Shown piece after piece: positions 8,558-16,931 of a stretch of DNA of 64,000 bases; the first letter of the stretch is position 1, and every line of letters begins with the position of its first letter. The DNA is from Halorientalis sp. IM1011. Its GTDB lineage: Archaea; Halobacteriota; Halobacteria; Halobacteriales; Haloarculaceae. The position numbers and the translations under genes are program-made. The notes below the pieces were generated by a model. That model ran no database searches. It was not told the origin of the DNA and saw nothing but the letters and a program-made list of their open reading frames with translations. The stretch lies in NCBI RefSeq assembly GCF_001989615.1, contig NZ_CP019067.1, forward strand, positions 1,302,001-1,366,000, written 5' to 3'.

Positions 8558-9090
8558 GCTGCATCACCTCCCGTGAGCGGCTCGATGACGCGGAGGTCCT
8601 TCTCGCTCGCCACCGACCGGACCGACGAGAGGACGGTCTCGGTCTCGCCGCTCTGTGTCGCCAGCCGGAGCCGCGCGCTCGCGCCGTTCTCCGTTCCCTC
8701 TGGCGCGGACAGGGACACGTCGGTTACCGAGGCGTCCGTCCCATCCTGAATCGCCGAGAGCGTGTCCGAGAGATCCGTCTGGACGAGCGGACCGACGATT
8801 ATCACCGTGAGTTCCTCGCTGTACTGTTCCGCACCGGCCTGAATGACGTTGACGCCGGCATCCCGCAGCGCCTCGACGATGTCGTCGAACCGTTCGGGCC
8901 TCGCCTCCAGATCGACCTCGACCGGGATGTGCCCCCGCGGCGTCAGGTTCCCCCGCTCGTGGAAGATCGAGAGGAGGTTCCCGCCGTTGTTGGCGATCGG
9001 ACCGAGCGCCCGCAGCAGTTCGCCCGGTTCGTCGACGAGTTCCAGCCGGATGGTGTAGGCGTGGACCTCCTCGGTGTGTCCGTCGTTCAT
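8554..9090 (-). CDS. ACT-domain regulatory protein partnered with Hom
   Basis: 178 residues from the ATG at 9090. The first ~85 residues form an ACT domain (YTIRLELVDEPGELLRALGP, FHERGNLTPRGHIPVEVDL), and the second half (ELTVIIVGPLVQTD to RVIEPL) looks like another small-molecule binding domain. ACT domains bind amino acids, so feedback control of homoserine dehydrogenase by threonine or another end product is a reasonable inference. I chose this start rather than the upstream in-frame codon at 9114 because a short leaderless ORF ends exactly here with a TGA/ATG overlap, and because homology-like sequence begins after MNDGHTEEVHAY. Confidence 0.85.
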   Translation of the reverse strand: MNDGHTEEVHAYTIRLELVDEPGELLRALGPIANNGGNLLSIFHERGNLTPRGHIPVEVDLEARPERFDDIVEALRDAGVNVIQAGAEQYSEELTVIIVGPLVQTDLSDTLSAIQDGTDASVTDVSLSAPEGTENGASARLRLATQSGETETVLSSVRSVASEKDLRVIEPLTGGDAA

Positions 9091-9170
9091 TCCCGAGTCA
9101 CCCCCGCTCCGCAACGGCCGTCGTCTGGCAGATACCGCCGCGACCGGTCTCCGGTCCCGTCACTGGTCAT
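9087..9170 (-). CDS. Possible 27-residue leader peptide of the ACT-hom operon
   Basis: A 27-codon ORF (starts MTSDGTGDRSRRYLPDD, ends GVTRE) whose TGA overlaps the ATG of the ACT gene. The TATA-like TTCTTATG lies 28 bases before its own ATG (complement of 9194-9201), which places the predicted transcript start at this ATG rather than at the ACT ATG 80 bases further on. The short ORF would therefore be read leaderless and could feed ribosomes into the ACT gene. It has three Thr residues but no run of them, so classical attenuation is not obvious. It could also be untranslated leader. Confidence 0.4.
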   Translation of the reverse strand: MTSDGTGDRSRRYLPDDGRCGAGVTRE

Positions 9171-9248
9171 ACCACCATCTGACACACGGACCGACATAAG
9201 AACCACCTTTTTACTGTCGTTCGAGAGAGCGAAACTCTTCCGAGATCG

Positions 9249-9402
9249 CGAAAGAGCGCGCTGTGCTCTTTCGGGCGACGTCGGGTTGCGCGCCAAGCGG
9301 CGCGCAACCACGCCTTGAAAAACGTCTCCAGAAATCAGAGATTTCTGGCGGGCTCGCGAGAGCCTTGCTCTCGCGAACGTGGGCGAAAGAGGCTGAAGCC
9401 TC
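9249..9402. repeat. Array of five consecutive hairpins
   Basis: The 342-base spacer between the ACT-hom operon and the next gene contains five back-to-back palindromes: 9249-9257/9265-9273 (9 bp), 9284-9294/9299-9309 (11 bp, GGTTGCGCGCC), 9328-9335/9341-9348 (8 bp, CCAGAAAT), 9354-9363/9367-9376 (10 bp, TCGCGAGAGC) and 9389-9393/9398-9402 (5 bp). All stems are perfect with loops of 3-7 bases. No credible gene lies in it. Such arrays could protect or terminate transcripts or be decayed mobile repeats. Confidence 0.7.
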
Positions 9403-9512
9403 ACTTCGTTCGGACTCGGTGAACCGCGCTCGCGGAGCGAACGCGGATGCTGGCGCGCTCAGTACAGGAGATTTACCTACTGCCTGCTGACTGATTTCCG
9501 ATGTAGGTTCCC

Positions 9513-9992
9513 CTACTCATGGCTGTGGGTGGAGTCTTCAGATGGCAGTTTGAGTAGCGTCCAGATGTGTTGGCGGATCCAGTTGCGTATCTGTCGTCCG
9601 CAATCCGTGAATATGAGAGCTGCAGCCAAAACAATGGCTGTGGTATGGAGGCCCACTTCTCCCCAAGGCGTCAGCTCAAGACTGAACACGAGGGTGATCC
9701 CGGAGAGTAGTAGCACACTGAAGGCTGCTTCAGAGACGAAGTACCCCGCACTGGCTGGAAGTGAAGGGTGCCACCCGAGTGACCAGAGCAGGACAATCAC
9801 AGCCGTACCAAACAACAGTCCAGCACCCAGTCTTGAGAGGGGGATAACAGCCGGAACTGCATCGAACAATGCCAATCCGAGAGTCCAGAACGACGATCCG
9901 ACAAGAAACCAAACCAGAAGTAAATGGCCAAAAGAGGGCTTCCCTTCGGAGGCAGGGCTAGCTTCTTGGGATTGTTCAATGGATTGTGCCAT
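9513..9992 (-). CDS. Hypothetical four-helix membrane protein
   Basis: 159 residues, not recognised. A short soluble N-terminus (MAQSIEQSQEASPASEG) is followed by four hydrophobic segments at about 21-45, 52-72, 82-104 and 112-130, and a C-terminal tail rich in Trp and basic residues (RQIRNWIRQHIW). The base composition is clearly less GC-rich than its neighbours, and it lies between a hairpin array and small ORFs, so it may be a recent arrival. The minus-strand spacer to the next gene (9993-10133) shows nothing else I can support. Confidence 0.6.
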   Translation of the reverse strand: MAQSIEQSQEASPASEGKPSFGHLLLVWFLVGSSFWTLGLALFDAVPAVIPLSRLGAGLLFGTAVIVLLWSLGWHPSLPASAGYFVSEAAFSVLLLSGITLVFSLELTPWGEVGLHTTAIVLAAALIFTDCGRQIRNWIRQHIWTLLKLPSEDSTHSHE

Positions 9993-10133
9993 TACACCAA
10001 CATCAACCTGAGTTCCAAAAGAGTGTTTGGTCTATCGGGTACCCCTTCGTTCAGCACGCACTCCCTGCTTACCAGATAGTCCGAAGACAGTTCGCTGAAA
10101 GCACTACGGCGGGATTCATCGAAGCCACTCGGC

Positions 10134-10361
10134 TCACGGCAACACTTTGTCGTACATCTTGTCGATGCGCCGGTTCCACCGCCGTCCCTGCTCGCGGCTC
10201 CCACCCCACGGGTTCCGAGAGAAGTAGTACATGCTCGCGAGGATGACGCCGATCGTCACTGGGAGGTTCGGGTCGGCGATGGCGAAACTCAGCATGAAGT
10301 GTGAGAGGCCGGCGATCAGTCCGCCGATGAGGATGTCGAGCACCTGGTGAAGGAACGACAT
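10134..10361 (-). CDS. Small membrane protein
   Basis: 75 residues with two hydrophobic stretches (ILIGGLIAGLSHFML and LPVTIGVILASMYYF) and a basic, Trp-containing tail (GSREQGRRWNRRIDKMYDK). Length, GC-rich codon use and membrane-protein hydropathy support a real gene, but I do not recognise the family. It lies 193 bases after the EF-2 stop on the same strand, beyond the terminator-like element, so it is probably transcribed separately. Confidence 0.5.
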   Translation of the reverse strand: MSFLHQVLDILIGGLIAGLSHFMLSFAIADPNLPVTIGVILASMYYFSRNPWGGSREQGRRWNRRIDKMYDKVLP

Positions 10362-10491
10362 ACGACGGTGTAGGGACCGCTACGGGGTAAAGTTGGTCAA
10401 ACGGAGCGGTCGCGGGGCGGAGCGGTATGGTCGCGGCGCGGTAAAGCGACGAGCGCAGCACCCGCGAGCGCGGCAGTGCCGCGCTCGCGGC

Positions 10492-10554
10492 AGTTTTCCC
10501 CAAGTTTTTGGAAGAGGGGGTGCGCCTCGCGCACCCCCTCTTGTAAAAAGTGGG
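10492..10554 (-). terminator. Terminator-like inverted element after EF-2
   Basis: Directly abutting the EF-2 stop codon, the minus strand reads CCCACTTTTTAC, then a hairpin with arms GAGGGGGTGCGC/GCGCACCCCCTC, then CAAAAACTTGGGGAAAACT. The outer sequences are nearly identical to the element after tRNA-Ala (5595-5677) while the hairpin in the middle is unrelated. The T5 tract immediately after the stop codon fits archaeal transcription termination. Confidence 0.6.
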
Positions 10555-12741
10555 TTAGAAGTAGTTGATCGCTTCCGGAAGCTCAGTCTTCATGCCCTTC
10601 CGCTCCCGAATTTCGGTGATCTGGTCGGGCTGGAGGTTGTCGGCCATGACCTGGAAGCCGGCGTTCTCGGTGTTCCAGGAGGCACGGCCCTCGGTAGCCG
10701 AGCGGATGTCGGAGGAGAAGCCGATCATCTCCTCGACGGGCGCGACGCCCTCGACGACCATCAGGTCGCCTTCCTGGTACATGTCGTCGACGCGGCCACG
10801 GCGGCCCTGGATCTCGCCGGAGGCGGCACCCATGTGGTCGTTTGGCACGTCGATCCGGACTTCCTGGATCGGCTCCAGCAGGCGGATCTCGGCGTCGATC
10901 AGGGCGTTGTGGACGGCCTGGCGAACGGCCGGGATGACCTGTGCCGGACCGCGGTGGATGGCGTCCTCGTGGAGGCGAGCGTCGTGCAGGCGGATGAGTG
11001 CGCCCTGCACGGGTTCGGCGGCCAGCGGCCCGTCGTCGAGTGCCTCTTCGAGGCCCTCGATGACGAGTTCCATCGTCTCGTTGAGGTGCTGGATCCCCTT
11101 CGTGTCGTCGATGAGGATGTTGGTGTTGTGGATCGTCTCGACTTCCTGGGCGGCGTCCTTGTCGAGACCGGCCTCCATCAGGGCCTCACGCCGTTCGAGT
11201 TCGGGCATGTCCATCGAGGCCTCGCCCATCTTGATCGTCTCGACGACATCCTCCTCGAGGGGTTCGATGGAGATGTAGAACCGGTTGTGGCGGTTCGGGG
11301 AGATGCCCTCGACCTCCCGGGACTCCTGCTGGGGCGCTTCGCGGAAGACGACGATCGGTTCACCGGTGTGGACCGGGATCCCCTGGTTGCGCTCGATGCG
11401 CTGGGTGATGACTTCGAGGTGGAGTTCACCCTGCCCGGAGATCAGGTGTTCGCCGGTGTCCTCGTTGATCTCGATCTGGATCGTCGGGTCCTCCTTGGAG
11501 ACCTGCTGGAGCGTCTCGATGAGCTTGGGCAGGTCGTCCATGTTCTGTGCCTCGACGGACTTCGTGATCACCGGCTCGGAGATGTGTTCGATGGACTCGA
11601 ACGGCGTCATCTCGGCCGAGGAGACCGTGGAGCCGGCGATGGCGTCCTTGAGGCCGGTGACGGCGGCGATGTTCCCGGCGGGAACGCGGTCGACCTCCTC
11701 GCGCTCGCCGCCCATGTAGATGCCGACGCTCTGGATGCGGTTCTTGCCGGCGGTGCCGGAGACGTAGAGTTCCTGACCCTTCTCAAGCGTGCCGGAGAAG
11801 ACACGACCGGCGGCGATCTCGCCCGCGTGGGGGTCGACGCCGATGTCGGTGACCATCAGGACGACATCGCCGTTCTCGTCGACGAGTTCCATCTGTTCGG
11901 CCAGTTCGGAGTCTGCGTCGCCGCGCCAGATGCGCGGGATCCGCATCGGCTGGGCGTCGATGGGGTTGGGGAAGTGCTCACAGACCATGTCGAGCACAAC
12001 GTCGGCCAGGGGCGTCCGCTCGTGGAGTTCCTGGCGCTTGTCGGCCCGTTCGAGGTCGATGATGTCGCCGAAGTCCATGCCGGTACGCTGCATCGACGGC
12101 ATGGAGACCCCCCACTTGTAGAGCGCAGAACCGAAGCCAACAGTGCCGTCCTCGACGGAGACGGTCCAGTCCTCGATGTCGTCCATCTCCTCGGTCATGC
12201 CGCGGATGAGGTCGTTCACGTCGCGGATGACCGCGGTCAGCCGTTCCTGCATCTCCTGGGGACCTTCTTCGAGTTCGGAGATGAGGCGGTCGACCTTGTT
12301 GATGAAGAGGGCGGGCTTGACGCCTTCGCGCAGTGCCTGCCGGAGGACCGTCTCGGTCTGGGGCATGGCACCCTCGACGGCGTCGACGACCACCAAGGCC
12401 CCGTCGACGGCGCGCATCGCACGGGTCACGTCGCCCCCGAAGTCGACGTGGCCGGGCGTGTCGATGAGGTTGATGAGGTGGTTGGTGTCCTCGTACTCGT
12501 GGGTCATCGAGACGTTCGCCGCGTCGATGGTGATCCCGCGTTCCTGCTCGTCCTCCTCGGTGTCCATCGCGAGCTGTTCACCGGCGGTCTCGTCGGAGAT
12601 CATCCCCGCACCGGCCAGCAGGTTGTCCGTCAGTGTCGTCTTGCCGTGATCGACGTGGGCGGCGATGGCGATGTTCCGGATGTTCTCCGGCTCGTCCATC
12701 AGCCGTTCGCACTCCTGTACGATCTTTTTGCGTCGGCCCAT
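10555..12741 (-). CDS. fusA: Translation elongation factor EF-2
   Basis: 728 residues from [16 protein letters not shown]-2 is the GTPase that translocates tRNA and mRNA on the ribosome. The P-loop AHVDHGKTT is at 28-36, followed by [12 protein letters not shown] (G3) and NKVDR (G4). Domain IV contains DAIHRGPAQ, whose His596 is the expected diphthamide site modified by DPH enzymes. Upstream in-frame codons would extend the protein by 45 residues of no family similarity, so the ATG at 12741 is the better start. The gene before it in the usual archaeal order, rps7, is 8 kb away here because the surface-protein cluster lies between them. Confidence 0.97.
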   Translation of the reverse strand: MGRRKKIVQECERLMDEPENIRNIAIAAHVDHGKTTLTDNLLAGAGMISDETAGEQLAMDTEEDEQERGITIDAANVSMTHEYEDTNHLINLIDTPGHVDFGGDVTRAMRAVDGALVVVDAVEGAMPQTETVLRQALREGVKPALFINKVDRLISELEEGPQEMQERLTAVIRDVNDLIRGMTEEMDDIEDWTVSVEDGTVGFGSALYKWGVSMPSMQRTGMDFGDIIDLERADKRQELHERTPLADVVLDMVCEHFPNPIDAQPMRIPRIWRGDADSELAEQMELVDENGDVVLMVTDIGVDPHAGEIAAGRVFSGTLEKGQELYVSGTAGKNRIQSVGIYMGGEREEVDRVPAGNIAAVTGLKDAIAGSTVSSAEMTPFESIEHISEPVITKSVEAQNMDDLPKLIETLQQVSKEDPTIQIEINEDTGEHLISGQGELHLEVITQRIERNQGIPVHTGEPIVVFREAPQQESREVEGISPNRHNRFYISIEPLEEDVVETIKMGEASMDMPELERREALMEAGLDKDAAQEVETIHNTNILIDDTKGIQHLNETMELVIEGLEEALDDGPLAAEPVQGALIRLHDARLHEDAIHRGPAQVIPAVRQAVHNALIDAEIRLLEPIQEVRIDVPNDHMGAASGEIQGRRGRVDDMYQEGDLMVVEGVAPVEEMIGFSSDIRSATEGRASWNTENAGFQVMADNLQPDQITEIRERKGMKTELPEAINYF

Positions 12742-12874
12742 TATACTCAGGCATATCGGAAGCAGGGTCAAAAGTGAAGTGGTTTGCCCCAGCGGCCGCA
12801 TGATCCGGAAATCGCCCGTGAACGCCCGTCGGCCCGCAAAAGTGATACGCTTCGCTCCCGTATCTGATGCAGAC

Positions 12875-13627
12875 ATGGACGTTCGCGTGCAGGGTACTGG
12901 GTCGACGGAGCCGTTTCTTGGCGCACGTGACCTCTTCGAGACGGAGTACGACCTCGACCGTCCGGTCTCGGTCTACATCCGCGAGGATCCCGACGAGCGC
13001 ACCTGGACGAGCCACGACCCCGACGGCCACACCCTCTCGATCTCCCGACAGGCGGCAAACAGCGCCATGGCCCGCGAACTCGCCCTCCACGAGTTCGCCC
13101 ACATGCACCGCAACGAGCAGGCCCACCCCTCACACACCCAGTCGACCGAGGAAGCGCTCTATCTCGCCCTCTCGGGCCGGAGCGTGGAACGTCGGAAACT
13201 CACCCACTGCTATCAGATCGCCAACCACATGAAAGATATCTACGCCGACGACCTGACGCTATCGGTCGCCCCGGCGGACAAGCTGATCGCCTTCCTCGAG
13301 TCGAGTCTGGCGACGGCACTGGCCGACCACCCCGGCCCGACGAGTGCGAACTGGACCCGGCTGACCCCGGCGGCCGACCCGGAGATCACGGCCGTCAACG
13401 CCGCCTTCGCCCTGGCACTGGTCGAGCGCCACGGTCTCGTCTCCCCCGACCATCGACTGTACGACCTGGCAGACGCCGCGGCGAACGACGCCCCGGGCAT
13501 CCGCTTCGAGCGGTTCAAAGAACGGTTCCGCTCGCTCGCCGACGACCCCGGCGAGAGCGAGTACCGGAAAGCCCTCGTCGACGTGACCCGGGAGTACGCC
13601 ATCGACGAGCCACGAGCGGCCGACTGA
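12875..13627 (+). CDS. HExxH metalloprotease-motif protein (possibly DUF5781)
   Basis: 250 residues from the ATG at 12875. The striking feature is [15 protein letters not shown], with His72, Glu73 and His76 forming an HExxH zinc-protease motif in a helix. A conserved haloarchaeal family of unknown function (I believe DUF5781) has this layout. No signal peptide or membrane segment is visible, so it would act in the cytoplasm. The remainder is helical ([32 protein letters not shown]). Earlier in-frame starts overlap the EF-2 start region and lack family-like sequence. It is divergent from EF-2 with 133 bases between the start codons. Peptidase activity is inferred from the motif only. Confidence 0.8.
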   Translation: MDVRVQGTGSTEPFLGARDLFETEYDLDRPVSVYIREDPDERTWTSHDPDGHTLSISRQAANSAMARELALHEFAHMHRNEQAHPSHTQSTEEALYLALSGRSVERRKLTHCYQIANHMKDIYADDLTLSVAPADKLIAFLESSLATALADHPGPTSANWTRLTPAADPEITAVNAAFALALVERHGLVSPDHRLYDLADAAANDAPGIRFERFKERFRSLADDPGESEYRKALVDVTREYAIDEPRAAD

Positions 13628-13633
13628 CCGGCG

Positions 13634-14041
13634 CTACCGGCCGTCACCGGCCGCATCCGCGTCGGGGCCCGTCCAGGCGAACGCGAGGATCCCGCCGAGT
13701 CCACCGAGTACCGACCCGACGACGAACCCGCCGAGCGCGCCGAACAGCGAGACCGTCGCCACGAGGATGCCCAGCCCGCCGAACACCGACGACAGCGACG
13801 GCACGGCGAACACGAGCAGGCCACAGACGACGAGCGAGCCGCCGAACAGAAGCGCCGGGCCGGTAAAGGAGCCAGCAGCGAAGAGGACGAACTCGTCGTA
13901 CGCCGCCGGCAGGTACGCCGTCAGGAGGCCGGCGACGAGCAACAGCGTCCCACCCCAGAACGGTCGCTGGCGACGCCAGTCGTCGAAGGTCGCCCACCGC
14001 TTTCGGGCCGTCGTGCGTCGGCCGCGGTCCGCGTCGTCCAT
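13634..14041 (-). CDS. DUF6114-like small membrane protein (short form)
   Basis: 135 residues. After a basic N-terminus there is DWRRQRPFWGGTLLLVAGLL, the entry signature of DUF6114-like proteins (aromatic-Arg-x-Pro then first membrane helix). Four membrane helices follow, with the glycine-rich end FGALGGFVVGSVLGGLGGIL and a short tail. The domain resembles those of the proteins at 14045-14704 and 16932-17423. Unlike those it lacks a long tail. It starts three bases after the previous gene stops, so it is co-transcribed with it. Function is unknown; in other genomes such proteins accompany secreted DUF6230 proteins. Confidence 0.75.
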   Translation of the reverse strand: MDDADRGRRTTARKRWATFDDWRRQRPFWGGTLLLVAGLLTAYLPAAYDEFVLFAAGSFTGPALLFGGSLVVCGLLVFAVPSLSSVFGGLGILVATVSLFGALGGFVVGSVLGGLGGILAFAWTGPDADAAGDGR

Positions 14042-14044
14042 CGG

Positions 14045-14704
14045 TCAGAATTTGAATTCCTCGTCCAGATCGCCGGTCTCGATGTCGTCGTCGCCCGCGT
14101 CTGCATCCTCGTTCAGGTCCTGCAGTCCGAGACCGAGGTCGTCGACGCCGTCCTCACTCTCTTCCTCGTCACCGTCCTCGTCGTCTCGCTGCCAGATGAA
14201 CTCCGAGGTTTTGCCCCAGATGAAGCCCGAAGAGCCGCCCCAGATGAAATCGGAGGTCCCGCCCCAGATGAACTCCGACGCCTCGGCGACCGTCTTGACG
14301 TCGACATCGGACTCGGCCGGCGGTTCCCAGGCGTAACAGAGGACGCCACCGGCAGTGGCGACGATCATGCCGAGGAAGAAGCCACCGAGCGCGCCGATCA
14401 GCGACAGTGTGGCGAAGGCGATGCCGAACACGCCGAACACCGAGGTGAATTCTGGCCTGGCCAGCGCCGCGAGCCCACAGAAGGCCACGAGCGACGCGAA
14501 GAACAGCCCGATGACGGTGAACGTCCCCCCGATGAACAGAAGATGAGGGGCGATCTGGATCGGCACCCAGCCGATGATCGCGCCCCCCAGTAACAGCAGG
14601 GAGCTCCCGAGTATGGGCCGTGGCTGTCGCCAGCGGCGAAACTCCCCTCGAGGATCAGCCAGCCAGTCCCGAACCGACGATCCGCCCCCCGTCGACGTTA
14701 CCAT
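14045..14704 (-). CDS. DUF6114-like membrane protein with FIWG repeats
   Basis: 219 residues. The N-terminal half is a four-helix DUF6114-like domain (RRWRQPRPILGSSLLLLGG, IGWVPIQIAP, GGTFTVIGLFFASL, LIGALGGFFLGMIVATAGG). After it, residues ~140-170 carry four tandem copies of an 8-9-residue unit: SEFIWGGT, SDFIWGGS, SGFIWGKT, SEFIWQRD. The tail then becomes very acidic (DDEDGDEEESEDG) and ends DLDEEFKF. The FIW repeats are unlike anything else here except the single FSWQ at the end of the 16932 protein. They may bind a partner or insert at the membrane surface. It lies 70 bases after the PKD-repeat secreted protein and is probably in its operon. Confidence 0.8.
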   Translation of the reverse strand: MVTSTGGGSSVRDWLADPRGEFRRWRQPRPILGSSLLLLGGAIIGWVPIQIAPHLLFIGGTFTVIGLFFASLVAFCGLAALARPEFTSVFGVFGIAFATLSLIGALGGFFLGMIVATAGGVLCYAWEPPAESDVDVKTVAEASEFIWGGTSDFIWGGSSGFIWGKTSEFIWQRDDEDGDEEESEDGVDDLGLGLQDLNEDADAGDDDIETGDLDEEFKF

Positions 14705-14774
14705 TCCAGCGGAACTGTACCCTGGACCCGCTTTTGTCTTTCGGCAAGTTCACACACGAAAACGAAGACAGCTA

Positions 14775-16760
14775 TCAGAGCGTGTTACAGAGCGGGTTGT
14801 ACCACGGACAGGAGGCGGAGACGGTGACGGTGTCGGTCGCGGTCGCACCGTCGTCGTCAGTCACCGTCAGCGTCACCGTGTACTCGCCCTCCGAATCGAA
14901 GGCGTGATCGACCTGCTGACCGGTCGCTTCCACCGACCCGTCACCGTCGAAGTCCCACTCGTAGGACGCGATCGACCCGTCCGGATCGCTCGATCCAGAC
15001 CCGTCGAAGGTGACGGACTCGCCGGGCTCGGGTGACGTGTTACTGACCGACGCGCTCGCGGTCGGTGCGTCGTTCGTATCGACCGAGATCGTGACGTTCG
15101 TCGAGTCGGTCACGCCGTCGTCGTCGGTCACCGTCAGCGTCACCGTATACTCGCCGGGCGAACTGTACGCGTGCGTGGTGAACGCCCCGGTTGCGGTCGC
15201 GCCGTCCCCGAACTCCCACTCGATCGACTCGATCGACCCGTCCGGATCGGTCGAGCCCGATCCGTCGAACGAGATCGACTCGCCGACCTCGACGAGTGTC
15301 GACTCGACTGCGGCGTCGGCAGTCGGCGGCTCGTTGTCGACGACCGTCGTCGTCACGGTGTCGGTCGCGGTGTCGCCGTCGTCGGCGGTCACCGTTAGCG
15401 TCGCCGTGTACTCGCCGGCCGTGTCGTACGTGTGAGAGACCTGCTGGCCCGTGGCGTTCGTCCCGTCACCGAAGTCCCACTCGTAGGACGTGATCGTACC
15501 GTTACTGGCGACCGAGTTCGAGCCGTCGAACGTGACGGTATCACCGGCCATCACCTCGCTCGGACTCCCCGACGCACTGGCGATCAGCGAGTCGCTGCCC
15601 TGGACGGTGACGGTGACCGAGTTCGAGGACGTCGCGCCGTCGTCGTCGGTCACCGAAAGCGTCGCCGCGTAATTTCCGTCCTCACTGTAGGTGTGGGTGA
15701 CCTGCTGGCCCGTGGCGGTCGAGCCGTCCCCGAAGTCCCACTCGTAGGATTCGATCGTCCCGTCCGGGTCGCTCGAACCCGATCCGTCGAACGTGACCGA
15801 CTGCCCCGGCTCGACCGTCGTCGAGGACGCAGTCGGACTCGACATCGGTGGATCGTTGCCCTCGACGACGATCGTCACCGAATCGATCGTCGACGTGCCG
15901 TTGTTGTCAGTCACCGTCAGCCGCGCCGTGTAGGCTCCCGAGTCGTCGTACGTGTGGGTGACCTGCTGGCCCGTGGCGGTCGAGCCGTCACCGAAGTCCC
16001 ACTCGTAAGATTCGATCGACCCGTCCGGATCGATCGATCCCGACCCGTTGAAGGTGACCGTATCGCCGGCACTGACCGTCGTCGAACTGGCATCGGCGTC
16101 GGCCGTCGGTGCAGTATTGGCGCTCCCGCCGGAACTCGTATCGGCACTACACGGCCCCCACTCGAACGTATCGTCGTTATCACTGTCGTAACAGGCGAAG
16201 AATCTGAGGTCCGTGATGGAGATGCTGTCGGCATAGAGGTAATGTGCCCGGATCCGGACGCCGTCACGGTCGGATCCCTGGAGCGTGACCGGTCCGTCCG
16301 ACCGGATCCGCCAGCGGCCGCGAGCGTCCGAGGCGTTCGTGTCGTTGGTCAGAAACTCGTTGAACTCCGCCTGATCGGCACCGAGCGCGGAGGAACGCAC
16401 CAGCACGTCCCCGCCGTCGGTCCCGGCCGGTGACATGAACTTGACCCGTACCGTCCCCGACATCGGGAACGCCGAAAACGACCCCAAATCGAGGTCCTTG
16501 GTCAGCCCGAACTGCTGAATGTCGGTGTTCGAGAGCTGCACGACCGTCTGCGGGAAGTTCTCCTCGGAGTCCGTGTTCCCGACGCCCGGATACAACACCA
16601 TATCGTCCGCGGTGATCTCCGACGCCGTTATGTTGAACCCGCCGACGCCGGCCAGCGGTAGCGCGTACGCGACGCCGGTCGACATTACTAACAGCCCGAT
16701 CAGTGCCCATATCGCAACGGCGGTTCCAGCCCCCCGCGCAATGCGTGTCCGGTTGTACAT
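14775..16760 (-). CDS. Secreted DUF6230-like protein fused to five PKD domains
   Basis: 661 residues from MYNRTRIARGAG. A Sec-type signal or anchor segment (AIWALIGLLVMSTGVAYAL) leads into a ~200-residue DUF6230-like domain (GVGGFNITASEITADDMVLY) that ends with an acidic, Ca-binding-like DSDNDDTFEWGPC. Five PKD domains follow (residues ~215-645), each with the YEWDFGDGS and THTY-type motifs, and a short Cys-containing tail. PKD domains are extracellular beta-sandwiches in surface adhesins and enzymes. The start is chosen by match to the paralogue at 18232 (MYDKSILAK) and leaves a ~100-base leader after the conserved promoter at 16861-16889. DUF6230 is otherwise best known from actinobacteria. 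Confidence 0.85.
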   Translation of the reverse strand: MYNRTRIARGAGTAVAIWALIGLLVMSTGVAYALPLAGVGGFNITASEITADDMVLYPGVGNTDSEENFPQTVVQLSNTDIQQFGLTKDLDLGSFSAFPMSGTVRVKFMSPAGTDGGDVLVRSSALGADQAEFNEFLTNDTNASDARGRWRIRSDGPVTLQGSDRDGVRIRAHYLYADSISITDLRFFACYDSDNDDTFEWGPCSADTSSGGSANTAPTADADASSTTVSAGDTVTFNGSGSIDPDGSIESYEWDFGDGSTATGQQVTHTYDDSGAYTARLTVTDNNGTSTIDSVTIVVEGNDPPMSSPTASSTTVEPGQSVTFDGSGSSDPDGTIESYEWDFGDGSTATGQQVTHTYSEDGNYAATLSVTDDDGATSSNSVTVTVQGSDSLIASASGSPSEVMAGDTVTFDGSNSVASNGTITSYEWDFGDGTNATGQQVSHTYDTAGEYTATLTVTADDGDTATDTVTTTVVDNEPPTADAAVESTLVEVGESISFDGSGSTDPDGSIESIEWEFGDGATATGAFTTHAYSSPGEYTVTLTVTDDDGVTDSTNVTISVDTNDAPTASASVSNTSPEPGESVTFDGSGSSDPDGSIASYEWDFDGDGSVEATGQQVDHAFDSEGEYTVTLTVTDDDGATATDTVTVSASCPWYNPLCNTL

Positions 16761-16860
16761 AGTTAACAATCGCTCGTTGTGTGCCGTCCCACGGGCAGTC
16801 CCCATCCCCCTCGCCCGCTCAACGTGTTGATGCAATCAATACGAGATTCCATGCTGAACC

Positions 16861-16889
16861 TTACCCCGGATATGGACGGTCATTAATAA
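16861..16889 (-). promoter_or_regulatory. Conserved 29-bp promoter motif, copy 1
   Basis: Upstream of the DUF6230-PKD gene. Read on the plus strand, TTACCCCGGATATGGACGGT is followed by an AT-rich TTAATAA block that is the TATA box of the minus-strand gene. The conserved GC-rich part lies between TATA and the expected transcript start (near 16859). Copies 2 (18455-18483) and 3 (20825-20853) precede the other secreted-protein genes of the cluster. Confidence 0.75.
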
Positions 16890-16931
16890 TAACCCCAGTG
16901 GTGGATCCGGAGTCTGGTCGGCGCGTTCGAT

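Noticed and set aside
10393-12777. Long open frame (about 794 codons) on the plus strand
   Set aside because: It is antisense to EF-2 and results from the GC-rich third codon positions of that gene. The protein is low-complexity Asp/Val/Leu-rich with no family pattern.
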